A stretch of 64,000 nt of DNA from Alcanivorax limicola (GTDB lineage: Bacteria; Pseudomonadota; Gammaproteobacteria; Pseudomonadales; Alcanivoracaceae), in NCBI RefSeq assembly GCF_019931215.1, contig NZ_JAIOUB010000004.1, positions 248,001-312,000 on the forward strand, written 5' to 3'. Each line of letters opens with the position of its first letter. The stretch's first letter is position 1. Shown piece by piece: positions 1 through 8,751 of the stretch. The notes under the pieces were generated by a model, which ran no database searches, had not been told where the DNA came from, and saw only the letters and a list, made by a program, of their open reading frames with translations. The position numbers and the translations under genes were made by a program.

Positions 1-422
1 ACATCCGCCAAATCCTGAAAGCCTCGCTGGAAAGCACCCTGCCGCTGTTCGGCTTCTTCGAAGTGCCACCGGGCACCCCGGGCAGGCTGAATCCGAACAT
101 TCTCGGCACTGCGGAAAATATCCGCCTCGCCCCGGGCATCACCAGCGGTTGTGATTACCTCGCGCACGCCCGGCAGGCCCTGCAACAAATGCAGATCCGC
201 TATGAGGTTGACGAACAGTGCGGCCAGCGCGAGATCAACGGCACCGACTTTGGCTACTTCGAGGCGCAAGCCATGTTCGGCTCGCAATTGGTCAGGCAGC
301 GCTACCTGGCGCTGGTCCGCGACAAGCACGCCATCGTCGTGGTCCAGAGCTTCTTCGACGAGGACAGCGAGGCGCTGGTCAATGCCGTGCTGGACACCCT
401 GACGATGCAAGGGAGCCTCTGA
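1..422 (+). CDS. 3' end of an unknown gene
   Basis: The reading frame is open from base 3 without a start and stops at TGA 420-422, so this is the C-terminal ~139 residues of a gene that begins before the window. A GTG at 63 is in frame but lies inside continuous coding sequence, so it is not a convincing start. The visible part is soluble-looking, with no membrane segment. It carries a single cysteine pair-like arrangement (Cys in TSGCDY and DEQCGQ) and ends in an alternating hydrophobic/acidic helix. I do not recognise the family. A strong hairpin follows the stop codon at once, suggesting the transcript ends here. Confidence 0.7.
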   Translation, partial: IRQILKASLESTLPLFGFFEVPPGTPGRLNPNILGTAENIRLAPGITSGCDYLAHARQALQQMQIRYEVDEQCGQREINGTDFGYFEAQAMFGSQLVRQRYLALVRDKHAIVVVQSFFDEDSEALVNAVLDTLTMQGSL

Positions 423-436
423 ATAACACCCTGTTG

Positions 437-466
437 GCGTATGTCCCCCGAGCGGGGGACATACGC
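437..466 (+). terminator. 13-bp hairpin after the first gene
   Basis: A perfect inverted repeat: left arm 437-449 (GCGTATGTCCCCC), loop GAGC 450-453, right arm 454-466. It starts 14 bp after the stop of the first gene. There is no T-run after it, so it is either a factor-assisted terminator or a 3'-end-stabilising stem. Its core (GTCCCC...GGGGAC) recurs in the palindrome at 38675-38694. Confidence 0.45.
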
Positions 467-527
467 TGCTCTCCCAGCCCCCTAAAATCGAACATACGAC
501 ATTGATACCGCTTTCATCGGGGGGGGC

Positions 528-2726
528 ATGAAAACCATCCACGCACGGTCGTTGCTGCCACAGCTGGTTGTTGCAGCCTGCGTTGCCTCTGGCCTTGCCG
601 CCTGCGGCGGCAGCTCATCATCCGGCAGCAGCACCTTGCCTCCCGGCATAGACTTTCGCCCCCTCAACGATACCGGCATCCAGTTTTGCGGTGCCGCAGA
701 TACTGGCATCAATGCCCCATGCCTGGGGGACGAACCGCCGGGGCAGGACGCCGATTTCGGCCGCGATGCCGATGCAGCGCTGGAAAAACTCGGCGCCGGG
801 GCGGCCGCTTTCGATTATTCGCGCCAGTGCAACAACGGTGACTTTGACGGCGAAGGCGATTGCCCGTCACAGCCGCTGCGCGGCGACTTGCCGCAACAAT
901 GGGGCTGCACTCGCGACAACGTCACCGGCCTGACCTGGGAACTCAAGGACACCAGCGATCTGAGCCGACGCTTCATCAATCACCACTACAGCAACTCATC
1001 CTCGGGCGATGTCAGCCTCTGCGGCGGCAGCCTGGGCGATCAACCCTGCACCGTGGAAGCCTATGTGACGGCGGTCAACGCGGAGGGCCTGTGCGGCCAT
1101 CAGGACTGGCGACTGCCTGACCTGCATGAACTTCTCAGTCTGGTACATTACGGACGACAGCAGACGCCGTGGCAGGACACAGACTTTTTCCCGGAGGCCT
1201 CCTCCGTCCCCCTCTGGAGCAGCACAGCAGACGCCGGCAGCGATAACCTGTGGGTGCTGGACATGAACGCCGCGCTGCCAGGCAACGTGCCACCTGACAG
1301 TGCGCAGTCGTTGCGCCTGGTCAGGGGCACACCACTGGCAACGAAGGACACACAGGCCCGCGCACATTGCACGGACGGCCTGCACAGCAGCACGCCGCCA
1401 CAACGCTATGACACGTCACACCCCGACTCCGTCGTAGATCTGATGACCGGCCTGATGTGGCAACGCTGCGTGACGGGGCTCTCCGGCGAGGATTGCGCGC
1501 AAGGCAACGCTGTGTCTCAGGACTGGGCCACGGCGCTGGAACAGGCCGGGGAAGACACACATGCCGGCTTTGATGACTGGCGCCTGCCGAATATCCGCGA
1601 GCTGGCCTCGCTGCACGATACCTGCGCCTACGACCCCGCACTGTCGCCGCTACTGTTCCCGAACGTACCGGGCGAGCCGCTGTGGTCCGCATCACCGGGC
1701 GCGCCATCAGACGCCTGGCAAATGAGCGCACTGGACGGCCAACACCAGCTCGCCACTCGCGGCAGCAGTGCCTATTCATTGCGGGTGCGCGGTGGCTCGC
1801 CCCGGCTGGCACCGCCACGCAGCGACACCCTGGTGCTCAGAGCGGGGGCGCCCGGAGACACCGCCACCTACCAGCCCGGCCAGAGCGAATCCTATCTGTT
1901 CACTGCGCGCGCCATCGGCCCGGAGGCGGCGCTGGGGTTGGCGGAGGTTACCGCCTGTGAGGGTGGGCTGTCTGGGGGCACCGTGACCGTCGAGGTACTG
2001 CATCAGGGTCACAGCACTGCCGTGGACTGCGATGCGTTGCCGCAGTCCCTGCCGCTGCCCGACGGGTTGCCCTATAACAGTGATGGTGCGCTGGAATACA
2101 CCTGGGAGGCGCGCTGGACACCGGACGCCGCACTGGCCGACAACGCCTTGGGCGGCATTACGGTGGGCGCCCTGGCGTTGCGCTTTACCAGCGCCGATGA
2201 CATTGCGCTGGTGTCCCCGCCGGTGCAGCACCAGTTCCGGCTCTACGACATCAATCAGCCACCTCGGTTGATACCCACAACGCAGAGCCTGCTCACCTGT
2301 GTGGCCACAAGCTACTCACAGCTCGACTGTGAGCACGAGGTAACCCCCACTGGCCAGTTGGTGTTCCCGGTGGGCATCGACATCGAGGACCCTGACACAG
2401 GGACGGGAGGGATGTTTACCGAGGTGGAATTTATCTGCCTTGCCGAAGACGGTTGCGATCCGGACGACACGACCCGGCTGCTGATACCGTCAATGAGCAA
2501 TCTGCAAACCCTGGTGCCCGGATACCACTACCGCTACCTTGGCACACTGCCCCCCACTTCCAGTTTCCTGGGGGCCATCACCGTCTTCAGCGAATCCCCG
2601 ATGCAGGGCGACTACCAGCTCCATATTGAGTCGCATGACAATGGCAACACCGGCAGCTGCAGTTACGAGAGCATCAACCCGTGCCTCAAGCACGCACGGG
2701 CCGAGATACTGATCCGTGTCCGCTAG
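528..2726 (+). CDS. Lipoprotein with two DUF1566 (Lcl C-terminal) domains
   Basis: A 732-residue exported lipoprotein: a hydrophobic signal peptide ends in the lipobox LAAC with the lipidated Cys at residue 26, followed by a Gly/Ser linker. Two copies of the DUF1566/Lcl-type domain follow. Each has the hallmark 'GLTWE/GLMWQ' start and the 'WRLP(D/N)..EL.SL' core (about residues 130-250 and 300-410). The C-terminal third looks like beta-rich Ig-type repeats with paired cysteines. Gly at +2 and +3 would send it to the outer membrane. The start is set by ATG at 528 preceded by a run of eight G (519-526), which can pair with the anti-Shine-Dalgarno. DUF1566 proteins are often surface proteins, but the function here is unknown. 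It converges on ribBX with only 11 bp between the stops. Confidence 0.85.
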   Translation: MKTIHARSLLPQLVVAACVASGLAACGGSSSSGSSTLPPGIDFRPLNDTGIQFCGAADTGINAPCLGDEPPGQDADFGRDADAALEKLGAGAAAFDYSRQCNNGDFDGEGDCPSQPLRGDLPQQWGCTRDNVTGLTWELKDTSDLSRRFINHHYSNSSSGDVSLCGGSLGDQPCTVEAYVTAVNAEGLCGHQDWRLPDLHELLSLVHYGRQQTPWQDTDFFPEASSVPLWSSTADAGSDNLWVLDMNAALPGNVPPDSAQSLRLVRGTPLATKDTQARAHCTDGLHSSTPPQRYDTSHPDSVVDLMTGLMWQRCVTGLSGEDCAQGNAVSQDWATALEQAGEDTHAGFDDWRLPNIRELASLHDTCAYDPALSPLLFPNVPGEPLWSASPGAPSDAWQMSALDGQHQLATRGSSAYSLRVRGGSPRLAPPRSDTLVLRAGAPGDTATYQPGQSESYLFTARAIGPEAALGLAEVTACEGGLSGGTVTVEVLHQGHSTAVDCDALPQSLPLPDGLPYNSDGALEYTWEARWTPDAALADNALGGITVGALALRFTSADDIALVSPPVQHQFRLYDINQPPRLIPTTQSLLTCVATSYSQLDCEHEVTPTGQLVFPVGIDIEDPDTGTGGMFTEVEFICLAEDGCDPDDTTRLLIPSMSNLQTLVPGYHYRYLGTLPPTSSFLGAITVFSESPMQGDYQLHIESHDNGNTGSCSYESINPCLKHARAEILIRVR

Positions 2727-2737
2727 GGCGCCTCTGA

Positions 2738-3841
2738 TCAGGGCGCCACGTATTCGACGATTTCCAGATCGAAACCGGACAGTGCGTTGAACTTCATCGG
2801 TGAGCTGAGCAGGCGCATGCGTCGCACCCCCAGTTCGCGCAGGATCTGCGAGCCGGTGCCGATGTTGCGGTAGGCCATGCTGTTGCCCTGTGCCGGACGA
2901 CGCTTGCCAGCGAAGAAATTCTCGATCATGCCCTGCATGTGATTGGACACGTAATCCTGCCCGAGAATAATCACCACCCCGGCGTCACTGCGCGCCAGCT
3001 CTTCGAGCACGCGGTGCATGTTCCAGCCGGTCTGGCCGTCAATCTGGGCGCTCATCAGATCCCGCAGCGGGTCCACCTGATGCACCCGCACCGTCGTCAC
3101 CTGCTCGGGCGTCGGTTCGCCTTTCACCAGCGCGACATGGGTCATGTCATCCACGGTGTCACGAAACGCGATCATGCGAAAATCACCGTGCCAGGTGGGC
3201 AGGATATTTTCACTGACCTTTTCTACCGTCTTCTCGTTGAGCATGCGGTATTCGATCAGGTCTGCGATGGTGCCGATCTTGAGATCGTGCTGCTCGGCAA
3301 ACGTCTCCAGATCCGGCCGACGGGACATGGTTCCGTCGTCGTTGATGATCTCGCAAATCACACCGATGGGCTCGCACCCCGCCAGCACCGCCAGGTCGCA
3401 GGAGGCTTCGGTGTGACCGGCGCGGTGCAACACGCCACCCGGTTCTGCCATCAACGGAAAGATATGCCCCGGCTGCACGATATCTTCGGGCTTCGCATCC
3501 CGCGCCGCCGCCGCCAGTACGGTGCGGGCACGGTCTGCCGGAGAAATACCGGTGCTGACCCCTTCGGCCGCTTCAATGGATACCGTGAACTTGGTACCAA
3601 AGCCGGAGCTGTTGCGCTGCACCATCAAGGGCAGCGCCAGCTGCTCGCAGCGCTCTCGACTCATGGGCATGCACACCAGACCCCGCGCATGACGAATCAT
3701 GAAATTGATCGCCTCCGGCGTGACATGCTCGGCGGCCATCACCAGGTCACCTTCGTTTTCCCGGTCTTCGTCGTCCATCAGAATGACCATTCGCCCGGCG
3801 CGAATATCGTCAATCAGTTCCTGGACCGTATTCAATTTCAT
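2738..3841 (-). CDS. ribB: RibBX: 3,4-dihydroxy-2-butanone 4-phosphate synthase fused to a degenerate GTP cyclohydrolase II domain
   Basis: The 367-residue protein has an N-terminal RibB domain (residues 1-205). All expected signatures are visible: DDEDRENEGDLV with the metal/phosphate-binding acids, a GFGTKFTVSIEA segment, and the HTEAS motif. It makes the four-carbon unit of riboflavin from ribulose 5-phosphate. The C-terminal ~160 residues align in shape with GTP cyclohydrolase II (ending SSPMKFNALSGFDLEIV). They lack the zinc-binding cysteine cluster (C-x2-G-x7-C-x-C) and the catalytic region: the matching stretch reads VHQVDPLRDLMSAQ. This matches the RibBX type known from Shewanella and Pseudomonas, which has only RibB activity. 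A separate RibA should exist elsewhere. It is the last gene of the nrdR-ribD-riboflavin synthase-ribB run, 4 bp after the preceding stop. Confidence 0.92.
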   Translation of the reverse strand: MKLNTVQELIDDIRAGRMVILMDDEDRENEGDLVMAAEHVTPEAINFMIRHARGLVCMPMSRERCEQLALPLMVQRNSSGFGTKFTVSIEAAEGVSTGISPADRARTVLAAAARDAKPEDIVQPGHIFPLMAEPGGVLHRAGHTEASCDLAVLAGCEPIGVICEIINDDGTMSRRPDLETFAEQHDLKIGTIADLIEYRMLNEKTVEKVSENILPTWHGDFRMIAFRDTVDDMTHVALVKGEPTPEQVTTVRVHQVDPLRDLMSAQIDGQTGWNMHRVLEELARSDAGVVIILGQDYVSNHMQGMIENFFAGKRRPAQGNSMAYRNIGTGSQILRELGVRRMRLLSSPMKFNALSGFDLEIVEYVAP

Positions 3842-3845
3842 GCAA

Positions 3846-4529
3846 TCACCTTTTCAGAAAGCCGTGCTCGGCCAACAGGCCCAGCGTCACGCCATAGGTC
3901 GCGCCATGATCGGCACCAACGCCCGGCTCTGCCGCACGCTCGCCCAGCAACAGCCGTTCGAGATAACGGGCAATGATATCAACTTCCAGGTTCACCTGCG
4001 TGCCCGGTTTCCAGTTGCCGATCGTGGTCATGTCCTGGGTGTGCGGAATGATGTTCAGGGAAAACACAGCACCATCAACGCTGTTCACCGTCAGACTGAT
4101 GCCATCCACCGTAATCGAGCCCTTCTGGGCGATGTAACGCGCCAGCTCTGCCGGCGCCTGGATATCGATACGCGTGGAGCGCGCATCAGGGCGCAAGGAG
4201 ACCACCTTGCCGACGCCGTCCACATGGCCGGACACCAGGTGCCCGCCCAGACGCGTCGTCGGGGTCAGCGCTTTCTCCAGATTCACCGGTGACCCGGTTT
4301 TCAGGCTGCCCAGCGACGTCTTGTTCAGGGTTTCGCCGGACACGTCCGCCGTAAAGCCATTGCCCGGCAAGGAAGTCACCGTCAGGCAGACACCATTCAC
4401 CGCAATGGAGTCGCCCAACTGCACGTCGCCCATATCCAGGGCGCCAGTGTGCAGACGCAGGGAAACGTCTCCACCACTGGGGGTCAATGCCAGCACTTCC
4501 CCTTTCGCTTCGATAATTCCGGTAAACAT
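3846..4529 (-). CDS. ribC: Riboflavin synthase, alpha chain
   Basis: A 227-residue protein that dismutates two 6,7-dimethyl-8-ribityllumazine molecules into riboflavin. It has two lumazine-binding repeats: the first begins MFTGIIEAKGEV and contains the 'SIAVNGVCLTV' motif, the second contains 'SITVDGISLTVNSV'. The start was placed at ATG 4527-4529 because MFTGIIE is the near-universal N-terminus of the family; the open frame extends 39 codons upstream without homology. The gene is called ribE in some systems. It lies between ribD (55 bp upstream) and ribB (4 bp downstream) on the same strand, so the three are probably co-transcribed. Confidence 0.95.
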   Translation of the reverse strand: MFTGIIEAKGEVLALTPSGGDVSLRLHTGALDMGDVQLGDSIAVNGVCLTVTSLPGNGFTADVSGETLNKTSLGSLKTGSPVNLEKALTPTTRLGGHLVSGHVDGVGKVVSLRPDARSTRIDIQAPAELARYIAQKGSITVDGISLTVNSVDGAVFSLNIIPHTQDMTTIGNWKPGTQVNLEVDIIARYLERLLLGERAAEPGVGADHGATYGVTLGLLAEHGFLKR

Positions 4530-4584
4530 CTTTCGACCTCGTTGCCTGGCGCTGCTTGAGCGGTACAGCTCAAGATCAGCGGTG

Positions 4585-5736
4585 TCACACGTCCTGCCGG
4601 ACCACCTTGCAGGTGAGCCGCAAATCCTCACCGACCTGACGCACATCAGTCATGACCAGTGTCAGCTTGTCCGCCATCTGCGTCATACCCGGCAAGGCCA
4701 ACAACGGCCGTGCTCCATCGCCCAGCAACGCCGGGGCCATGTACACAACCAGTTCATCAACACAGCCGGCGGCAACAAATGCCCCGGCCAGTATCGGGCC
4801 GGACTCCACCAGCACCTCATTGCAGCCCCGCCGCCCCAGCGCCTCCAGCACCGCTGCCGGATGCCAGTCACCGGCCTGCACTTCCGCTCCGGCGGCGCGC
4901 AGCGCCGTCGCCGCTTCCTGCTCGGCCGCGCACAGAATCAGGCACTCGCCGGGGCCGGTGACGACCGCCGCCTGCGCCGGGGTGCGCAGCTGCCGGTCCA
5001 TCACCACCCGCAAAGGCTGGCGCACCGGCAGCACCGGATATTCGGTATGCCGCCAGTGCGCCGGACGTACCGTGAAGGCCGGCTGATCCGCCAGCACCGT
5101 GCCGATACCGCTGACGATGGCGCTGCTGCGCGCACGCAACTGCTGCACATCCTCGCGGGCCGCAGCGCCGGTAATCCACTGAGACTCGCCAGAGGCCATG
5201 GCCGTGCGGCCATCCAGGCTCATTGCCAGCTTGACCCGCACCAGCGGCCGCCCCGTCTCCATGCGCCGGATAAAGCCGGGATTGAGGGCGCGGGCCTCGG
5301 ATTCCAGCACGCCACAGGTCACCTCAATGCCGGCGGACTCGAGTATTTCAAGCCCCTTGCCAGCAACCAGCGGGTTCGGATCACGCATAGCGACCACTAC
5401 CCGGGCCACGCCCGCCGCCACCAGCGCATCGGCGCAGGGCCCGGTGCGGCCCGTGTGGGCACAGGGTTCGAGCGTGACATAGCAAGTCGCGCCCCGCGCC
5501 TGAGCACCGGCCACCGACAGCGCATGCCGCTCGGCATGGGGTTCGCCCGCACGCTCATGCCAGCCCTCCCCGACAATCACGCCTTGCTGCACCAGCACAC
5601 AGCCCACCCGGGGATTGGGGTCCGTGGTAAAGCGGCCACGACGCGCCAGCTGCAGGGCACGGGCCATATAGTGACGGTCCGTGCTATGGCGCTCAGAGCT
5701 TTGGCGGTCGGCGCCTTCGCGGCTGCTTTCCTGCAT
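4585..5736 (-). CDS. ribD: RibD: bifunctional pyrimidine deaminase / reductase of riboflavin synthesis
   Basis: 383 residues. The N-terminal deaminase domain has the zinc ligands HAE(RH) and the EPCAHTGRTGPC motif. The C-terminal reductase begins after the 'VRVKLAMSLDGRTAMASGESQWIT' region and ends with the expected 'VDELVVYMAPALLGD' segment. It carries out the second and third steps from GTP after cyclohydrolase II. The ATG at 5736 gives about 20 extra residues compared with E. coli. The internal Met in DRHYMARAL (5667) is the other candidate and fits the family start better. The nrdR stop lies 29 bp upstream. Confidence 0.95.
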   Translation of the reverse strand: MQESSREGADRQSSERHSTDRHYMARALQLARRGRFTTDPNPRVGCVLVQQGVIVGEGWHERAGEPHAERHALSVAGAQARGATCYVTLEPCAHTGRTGPCADALVAAGVARVVVAMRDPNPLVAGKGLEILESAGIEVTCGVLESEARALNPGFIRRMETGRPLVRVKLAMSLDGRTAMASGESQWITGAAAREDVQQLRARSSAIVSGIGTVLADQPAFTVRPAHWRHTEYPVLPVRQPLRVVMDRQLRTPAQAAVVTGPGECLILCAAEQEAATALRAAGAEVQAGDWHPAAVLEALGRRGCNEVLVESGPILAGAFVAAGCVDELVVYMAPALLGDGARPLLALPGMTQMADKLTLVMTDVRQVGEDLRLTCKVVRQDV

Positions 5737-5765
5737 GGCATCCTCACCAGGCCGTGGGCAACAGC

Positions 5766-6257
5766 CTATTTTTTGGGACGTGGCGAAATGGCCGGGGCCT
5801 TGCGACCGGCCTTTTCCAGGCGGTCTACCTCGGCACGAAAATCGGATATGTCCTGGAAGCTGCGATACACCGACGCGAAGCGGACATACGCCACATCGTC
5901 CAGTTGCTGCAACTCTTCCATGACCTTCTCACCCAGCTCCCGGGCCGGCAACTCCCGCTCGCCGGTGGCGCGCAGGCGATGGCCGATGCGGGTCACCGAT
6001 GCCTCCAGGTCTTCCATGCTGACCGGGCGCTTTTCCAGTGCTCGCAGCATACCGGCCCGTAATTTGGCTTCGTCGAAGGGTTCGCGGGTGCCGTCGGACT
6101 TGATCACCCGGGGCATCACCAACTCGGCAGTCTCGAAGGTCGTGAAGCGCTCATCGCACGTCAGGCACTGACGCCGACGACGCACCTGGCCGCCGTCGGC
6201 GACCAGACGCGAATCGATGACCTTGGTTTCCTCAGCACCACAAAACGGACAATGCAT
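5766..6257 (-). CDS. nrdR: Transcriptional repressor NrdR
   Basis: 163 residues. An N-terminal zinc ribbon (MHCPFCG... with the second pair in [10 protein letters not shown]) is followed by an ATP-cone domain. NrdR senses ATP/dATP and represses ribonucleotide reductase operons. The start is ATG 6257 with a CCGGAG ribosome site 6 nt upstream. It sits between glyA and ribD, its usual place in gammaproteobacteria. A Lys-rich tail ([13 protein letters not shown]) extends it slightly beyond the usual 150-155 residues. Confidence 0.97.
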   Translation of the reverse strand: MHCPFCGAEETKVIDSRLVADGGQVRRRRQCLTCDERFTTFETAELVMPRVIKSDGTREPFDEAKLRAGMLRALEKRPVSMEDLEASVTRIGHRLRATGERELPARELGEKVMEELQQLDDVAYVRFASVYRSFQDISDFRAEVDRLEKAGRKAPAISPRPKK

Positions 6258-6270
6258 GGCTGGCTCCGGT

Positions 6271-6312
6271 CATCAGGGGCATGTCATCAAGGACATGTCA
6301 TCGGGACTGAAC
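6271..6312. repeat. Imperfect 14-bp tandem repeat between glyA and nrdR
   Basis: Units 6271-6284 (CATCAGGGGCATGT) and 6285-6298 (CATCAAGGACATGT), with a partial third starting CATCGGGAC at 6299. It fills most of the 62-bp gap. Read in the gene direction it creates several overlapping TGATGACATG start/stop clusters just before nrdR. Confidence 0.6.
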
Positions 6313-6319
6313 GCGCGCG

Positions 6320-7570
6320 TCAGCCGTATACCGGCAAGCGCTCGCAGATTGCCGACACCTGGCCGCGCACCCGCTCGATCACGGACGCATCGCCCATGTT
6401 ATCCAGCACGTCGCAGATCCAGCCTGCCAGCTCACGGCAATCACCTTCGGTGAAGCCCCGCGTTGTCACCGCCGGTGTGCCAATGCGCAGGCCGGACGTG
6501 ACGAACGGCGAGCGCGGGTCATTGGGCACCGCATTCTTGTTGACGGTGATATGCGCCTGGCCCAGGGCCGCGTCAGCATCTTTGCCGGTGATGTCCTGCT
6601 TGATCAGGCTGAGCAGGAACAGGTGATTCTCGGTACCGCCGGAGACCACATCAAAACCGCGATCAACAAACACCTGGGCCATGGCCTGGGCATTCTTCAC
6701 TACTTGCTGTTGATAGGTCTTGAAATCATCGCCCATGGCTTCCTTGAAGCAGATCGCCTTGGCCGCGATGACATGCATCAGCGGGCCGCCCTGGCCGCCC
6801 GGGAAGACCGCAGAATTGATCTTTTTGGCGATGTCTTCGTCGTTGGTCAGCACCAGGCCGCCACGGGGACCGCGCAGGGTCTTGTGGGTGGTGGTGGTGA
6901 CCACATCGGCGTGCGGGAAGGGGTTCGGGTAGACCCCTGCGGCAACCAGACCGGCTACGTGGGCCATGTCCACCATCAGGATAGCGCCCACCTTGTCGGC
7001 GATCTCGCGGAAGCGGGCAAAATCCAGCTTCTGGGAATAGGCCGAGAAGCCGGCGATGATCATCTTCGGCTTGTGCTCTACCGCCAGCGTCTCCACTTCG
7101 TCGTAGTCGATCAGCCCGGTTTCCGGGTTCAGACCATACTGCACAGCATTGTAGGTCTTGCCGGAGAAATTCGGCTTGGCACCGTGGGTCAGGTGACCGC
7201 CATGGGCCAGGCTCATGCCCAGCACGGTGTCGCCCGGCTGCAGCAGGCCCAGGAAGACAGCGCCGTTGGCCTGGGAACCGGAGTGCGGCTGGACGTTGGC
7301 AAACTGGCAGCCAAACAGCGCACAAGCGCGGTCGATGGCCAGTTGCTCGACCTGGTCCACGAACTCGCAGCCACCGTAGTAGCGCTTGCCCGGGTAGCCT
7401 TCGGCATACTTGTTGGTAAGGACAGTGCCCTGGGCTTCAATCACCCGTGGCGACGCATAGTTTTCTGATGCAATCAGCTCGATATGCGCTTCCTGACGAC
7501 GAACTTCTCCGTCTATGGCGCGCTGGATATCAGGATCAAATTCCGCGATGGTCATGTCTTTACCGAACAT
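6320..7570 (-). CDS. glyA: Serine hydroxymethyltransferase
   Basis: 416 residues. A PLP enzyme that converts serine and tetrahydrofolate to glycine and methylene-THF. Visible signatures are '[13 protein letters not shown]', the '[18 protein letters not shown]' substrate region and the PLP lysine in '[16 protein letters not shown]'. The open frame extends 22 codons further to 7636. The family start is [12 protein letters not shown] at ATG 7570 (or Met6 at 7555), so the longer form is rejected. It heads the minus-strand cluster with nrdR and the rib genes. A TAGAAT -10-like element lies at 7615-7620 on this strand, but no good -35 pairs with it. Confidence 0.97.
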   Translation of the reverse strand: MFGKDMTIAEFDPDIQRAIDGEVRRQEAHIELIASENYASPRVIEAQGTVLTNKYAEGYPGKRYYGGCEFVDQVEQLAIDRACALFGCQFANVQPHSGSQANGAVFLGLLQPGDTVLGMSLAHGGHLTHGAKPNFSGKTYNAVQYGLNPETGLIDYDEVETLAVEHKPKMIIAGFSAYSQKLDFARFREIADKVGAILMVDMAHVAGLVAAGVYPNPFPHADVVTTTTHKTLRGPRGGLVLTNDEDIAKKINSAVFPGGQGGPLMHVIAAKAICFKEAMGDDFKTYQQQVVKNAQAMAQVFVDRGFDVVSGGTENHLFLLSLIKQDITGKDADAALGQAHITVNKNAVPNDPRSPFVTSGLRIGTPAVTTRGFTEGDCRELAGWICDVLDNMGDASVIERVRGQVSAICERLPVYG

Positions 7571-7745
7571 GTGGGGCCCTTGAAGTCGCTTGAGGTAGGT
7601 TTCGAGGAGGGCATATTCTACCCGACTGTGCGGCACCGCGCACTTGCAGAAGCCTCATGCCAGCATGCGCAGCCGTCATCTTCACACTCGTCACGGTCAA
7701 AGGCTGCCAGAGTACGAGTGAAACCCGGGAAAACAGGCGCATTCC

Positions 7746-8747
7746 ATGGATTCCATTACCCAGATCGCCCTCGGCAGCGCCGTAGGTCATGCCGTATTAG
7801 GTCGCCAGATCGGCCGTCGCGCCGCGCTGTGGGGCGCCGTGCTCGGCACCCTGCCCGATCTGGACGTGCTGCTGCCAGCCGCCAACGACGTAGCCGCCTT
7901 CACCGAGCACCGGGGCTTCAGCCATTCATTGCTGGTGATAGCGGCCATCACGCCCCTGCTGGTGTGGCTGGCAAGGCGCCTGCACCCGGACACCGCGCAC
8001 CTGCGCGGGCGCTGGTATGCCCTGATCTTTCTGGTGCTGACCACCCATGTCTTGCTGGATGCCTTCACCGTGTATGGCACCCAGCTGTTCTGGCCGCTGA
8101 GCGATTATCCCGTCAGCGGCTCGGTCATCTTCATCATTGATCCGCTGTATACCCTGCCGCTGCTGATCGGTGTCGGGATCGCCCTGTTCGCCCGGGATGC
8201 TGACCGGGGCATGCGCGCCAATACCGTAGGGCTGGTGCTGAGCAGCCTGTATCTGGCCTGGGCCTGCGGCGCCAAATGGCATACCGACACCGTGGTGCGC
8301 GAGTATCTGGCCCGGGAAAACATGCCCCATGAGCGGGTGCTGACCACCCCGGGTGCCTTCAACACGCTGATCTGGCGCATCGTGGTGATGGATGATGACG
8401 GCTATTACGAGGGCTTCTACTCCCTGATTGACGGCCACCCGGCGCCCACCTTCACCCGGCATGTGCAAACGCCTGAGCAGCTTGAGCCGCTGCATGCGCT
8501 CCCCCATGTAGATCGGCTGCGCCGCTTCACCCACGGCTTCTACAGTGTGCGCGAACAGGACAACACCCTGATCCTGAGCGATCTGCGCATGGGCATGCGT
8601 GAGTCCTACGTCTTCCGCTTCGCGCTGGCAACACAGGACCAGAACACAGTCTGGCAGGCCATCCCCCCCTACCAACTGGAAACCCGCTACAGCAGTGGCC
8701 AGTTGGGCTGGTTGTGGCGGCGCCTGCGGAACGCAGAACTGGAATGA
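7746..8747 (+). CDS. Membrane-bound metal-dependent hydrolase (YdjM/DUF457 family)
   Basis: 333 residues. The family pattern is clear: MDSITQIALGSAVGHAVLG at the N-terminus, then GTLPDLDVLLP, EHRGFSHSL and THVLLDAFTVYGTQLFWP. These His/Asp residues are thought to bind metal. Four or five hydrophobic segments fall in the first 200 residues, followed by a ~150-residue soluble tail. Members are annotated as inner-membrane hydrolases, some LexA-regulated, but the substrate is unknown. No LexA box was seen upstream. It is divergent from glyA (175-bp gap) and convergent with the next gene, with 4 bp between the stops. Confidence 0.85.
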   Translation: MDSITQIALGSAVGHAVLGRQIGRRAALWGAVLGTLPDLDVLLPAANDVAAFTEHRGFSHSLLVIAAITPLLVWLARRLHPDTAHLRGRWYALIFLVLTTHVLLDAFTVYGTQLFWPLSDYPVSGSVIFIIDPLYTLPLLIGVGIALFARDADRGMRANTVGLVLSSLYLAWACGAKWHTDTVVREYLARENMPHERVLTTPGAFNTLIWRIVVMDDDGYYEGFYSLIDGHPAPTFTRHVQTPEQLEPLHALPHVDRLRRFTHGFYSVREQDNTLILSDLRMGMRESYVFRFALATQDQNTVWQAIPPYQLETRYSSGQLGWLWRRLRNAELE

Positions 8748-8751
8748 ATAA

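Noticed and set aside
2728-2750. GGCGCC...GGCGCC stem between the DUF1566 gene and ribB as a terminator
   Set aside because: Short, overlaps the ribB coding end and has no T-run.
2939-3976. Long open frame on the plus strand opposite ribB
   Set aside because: A shadow frame of the high-GC ribB/ribC genes; no ribosome site and no family resemblance.
4174-6171. 665-codon open frame antisense to ribC-ribD-nrdR
   Set aside because: It spans three conserved genes of the other strand and is a GC-driven shadow.
7615-7620. TAGAAT as a glyA promoter
   Set aside because: No acceptable -35 hexamer at 15-19 bp.
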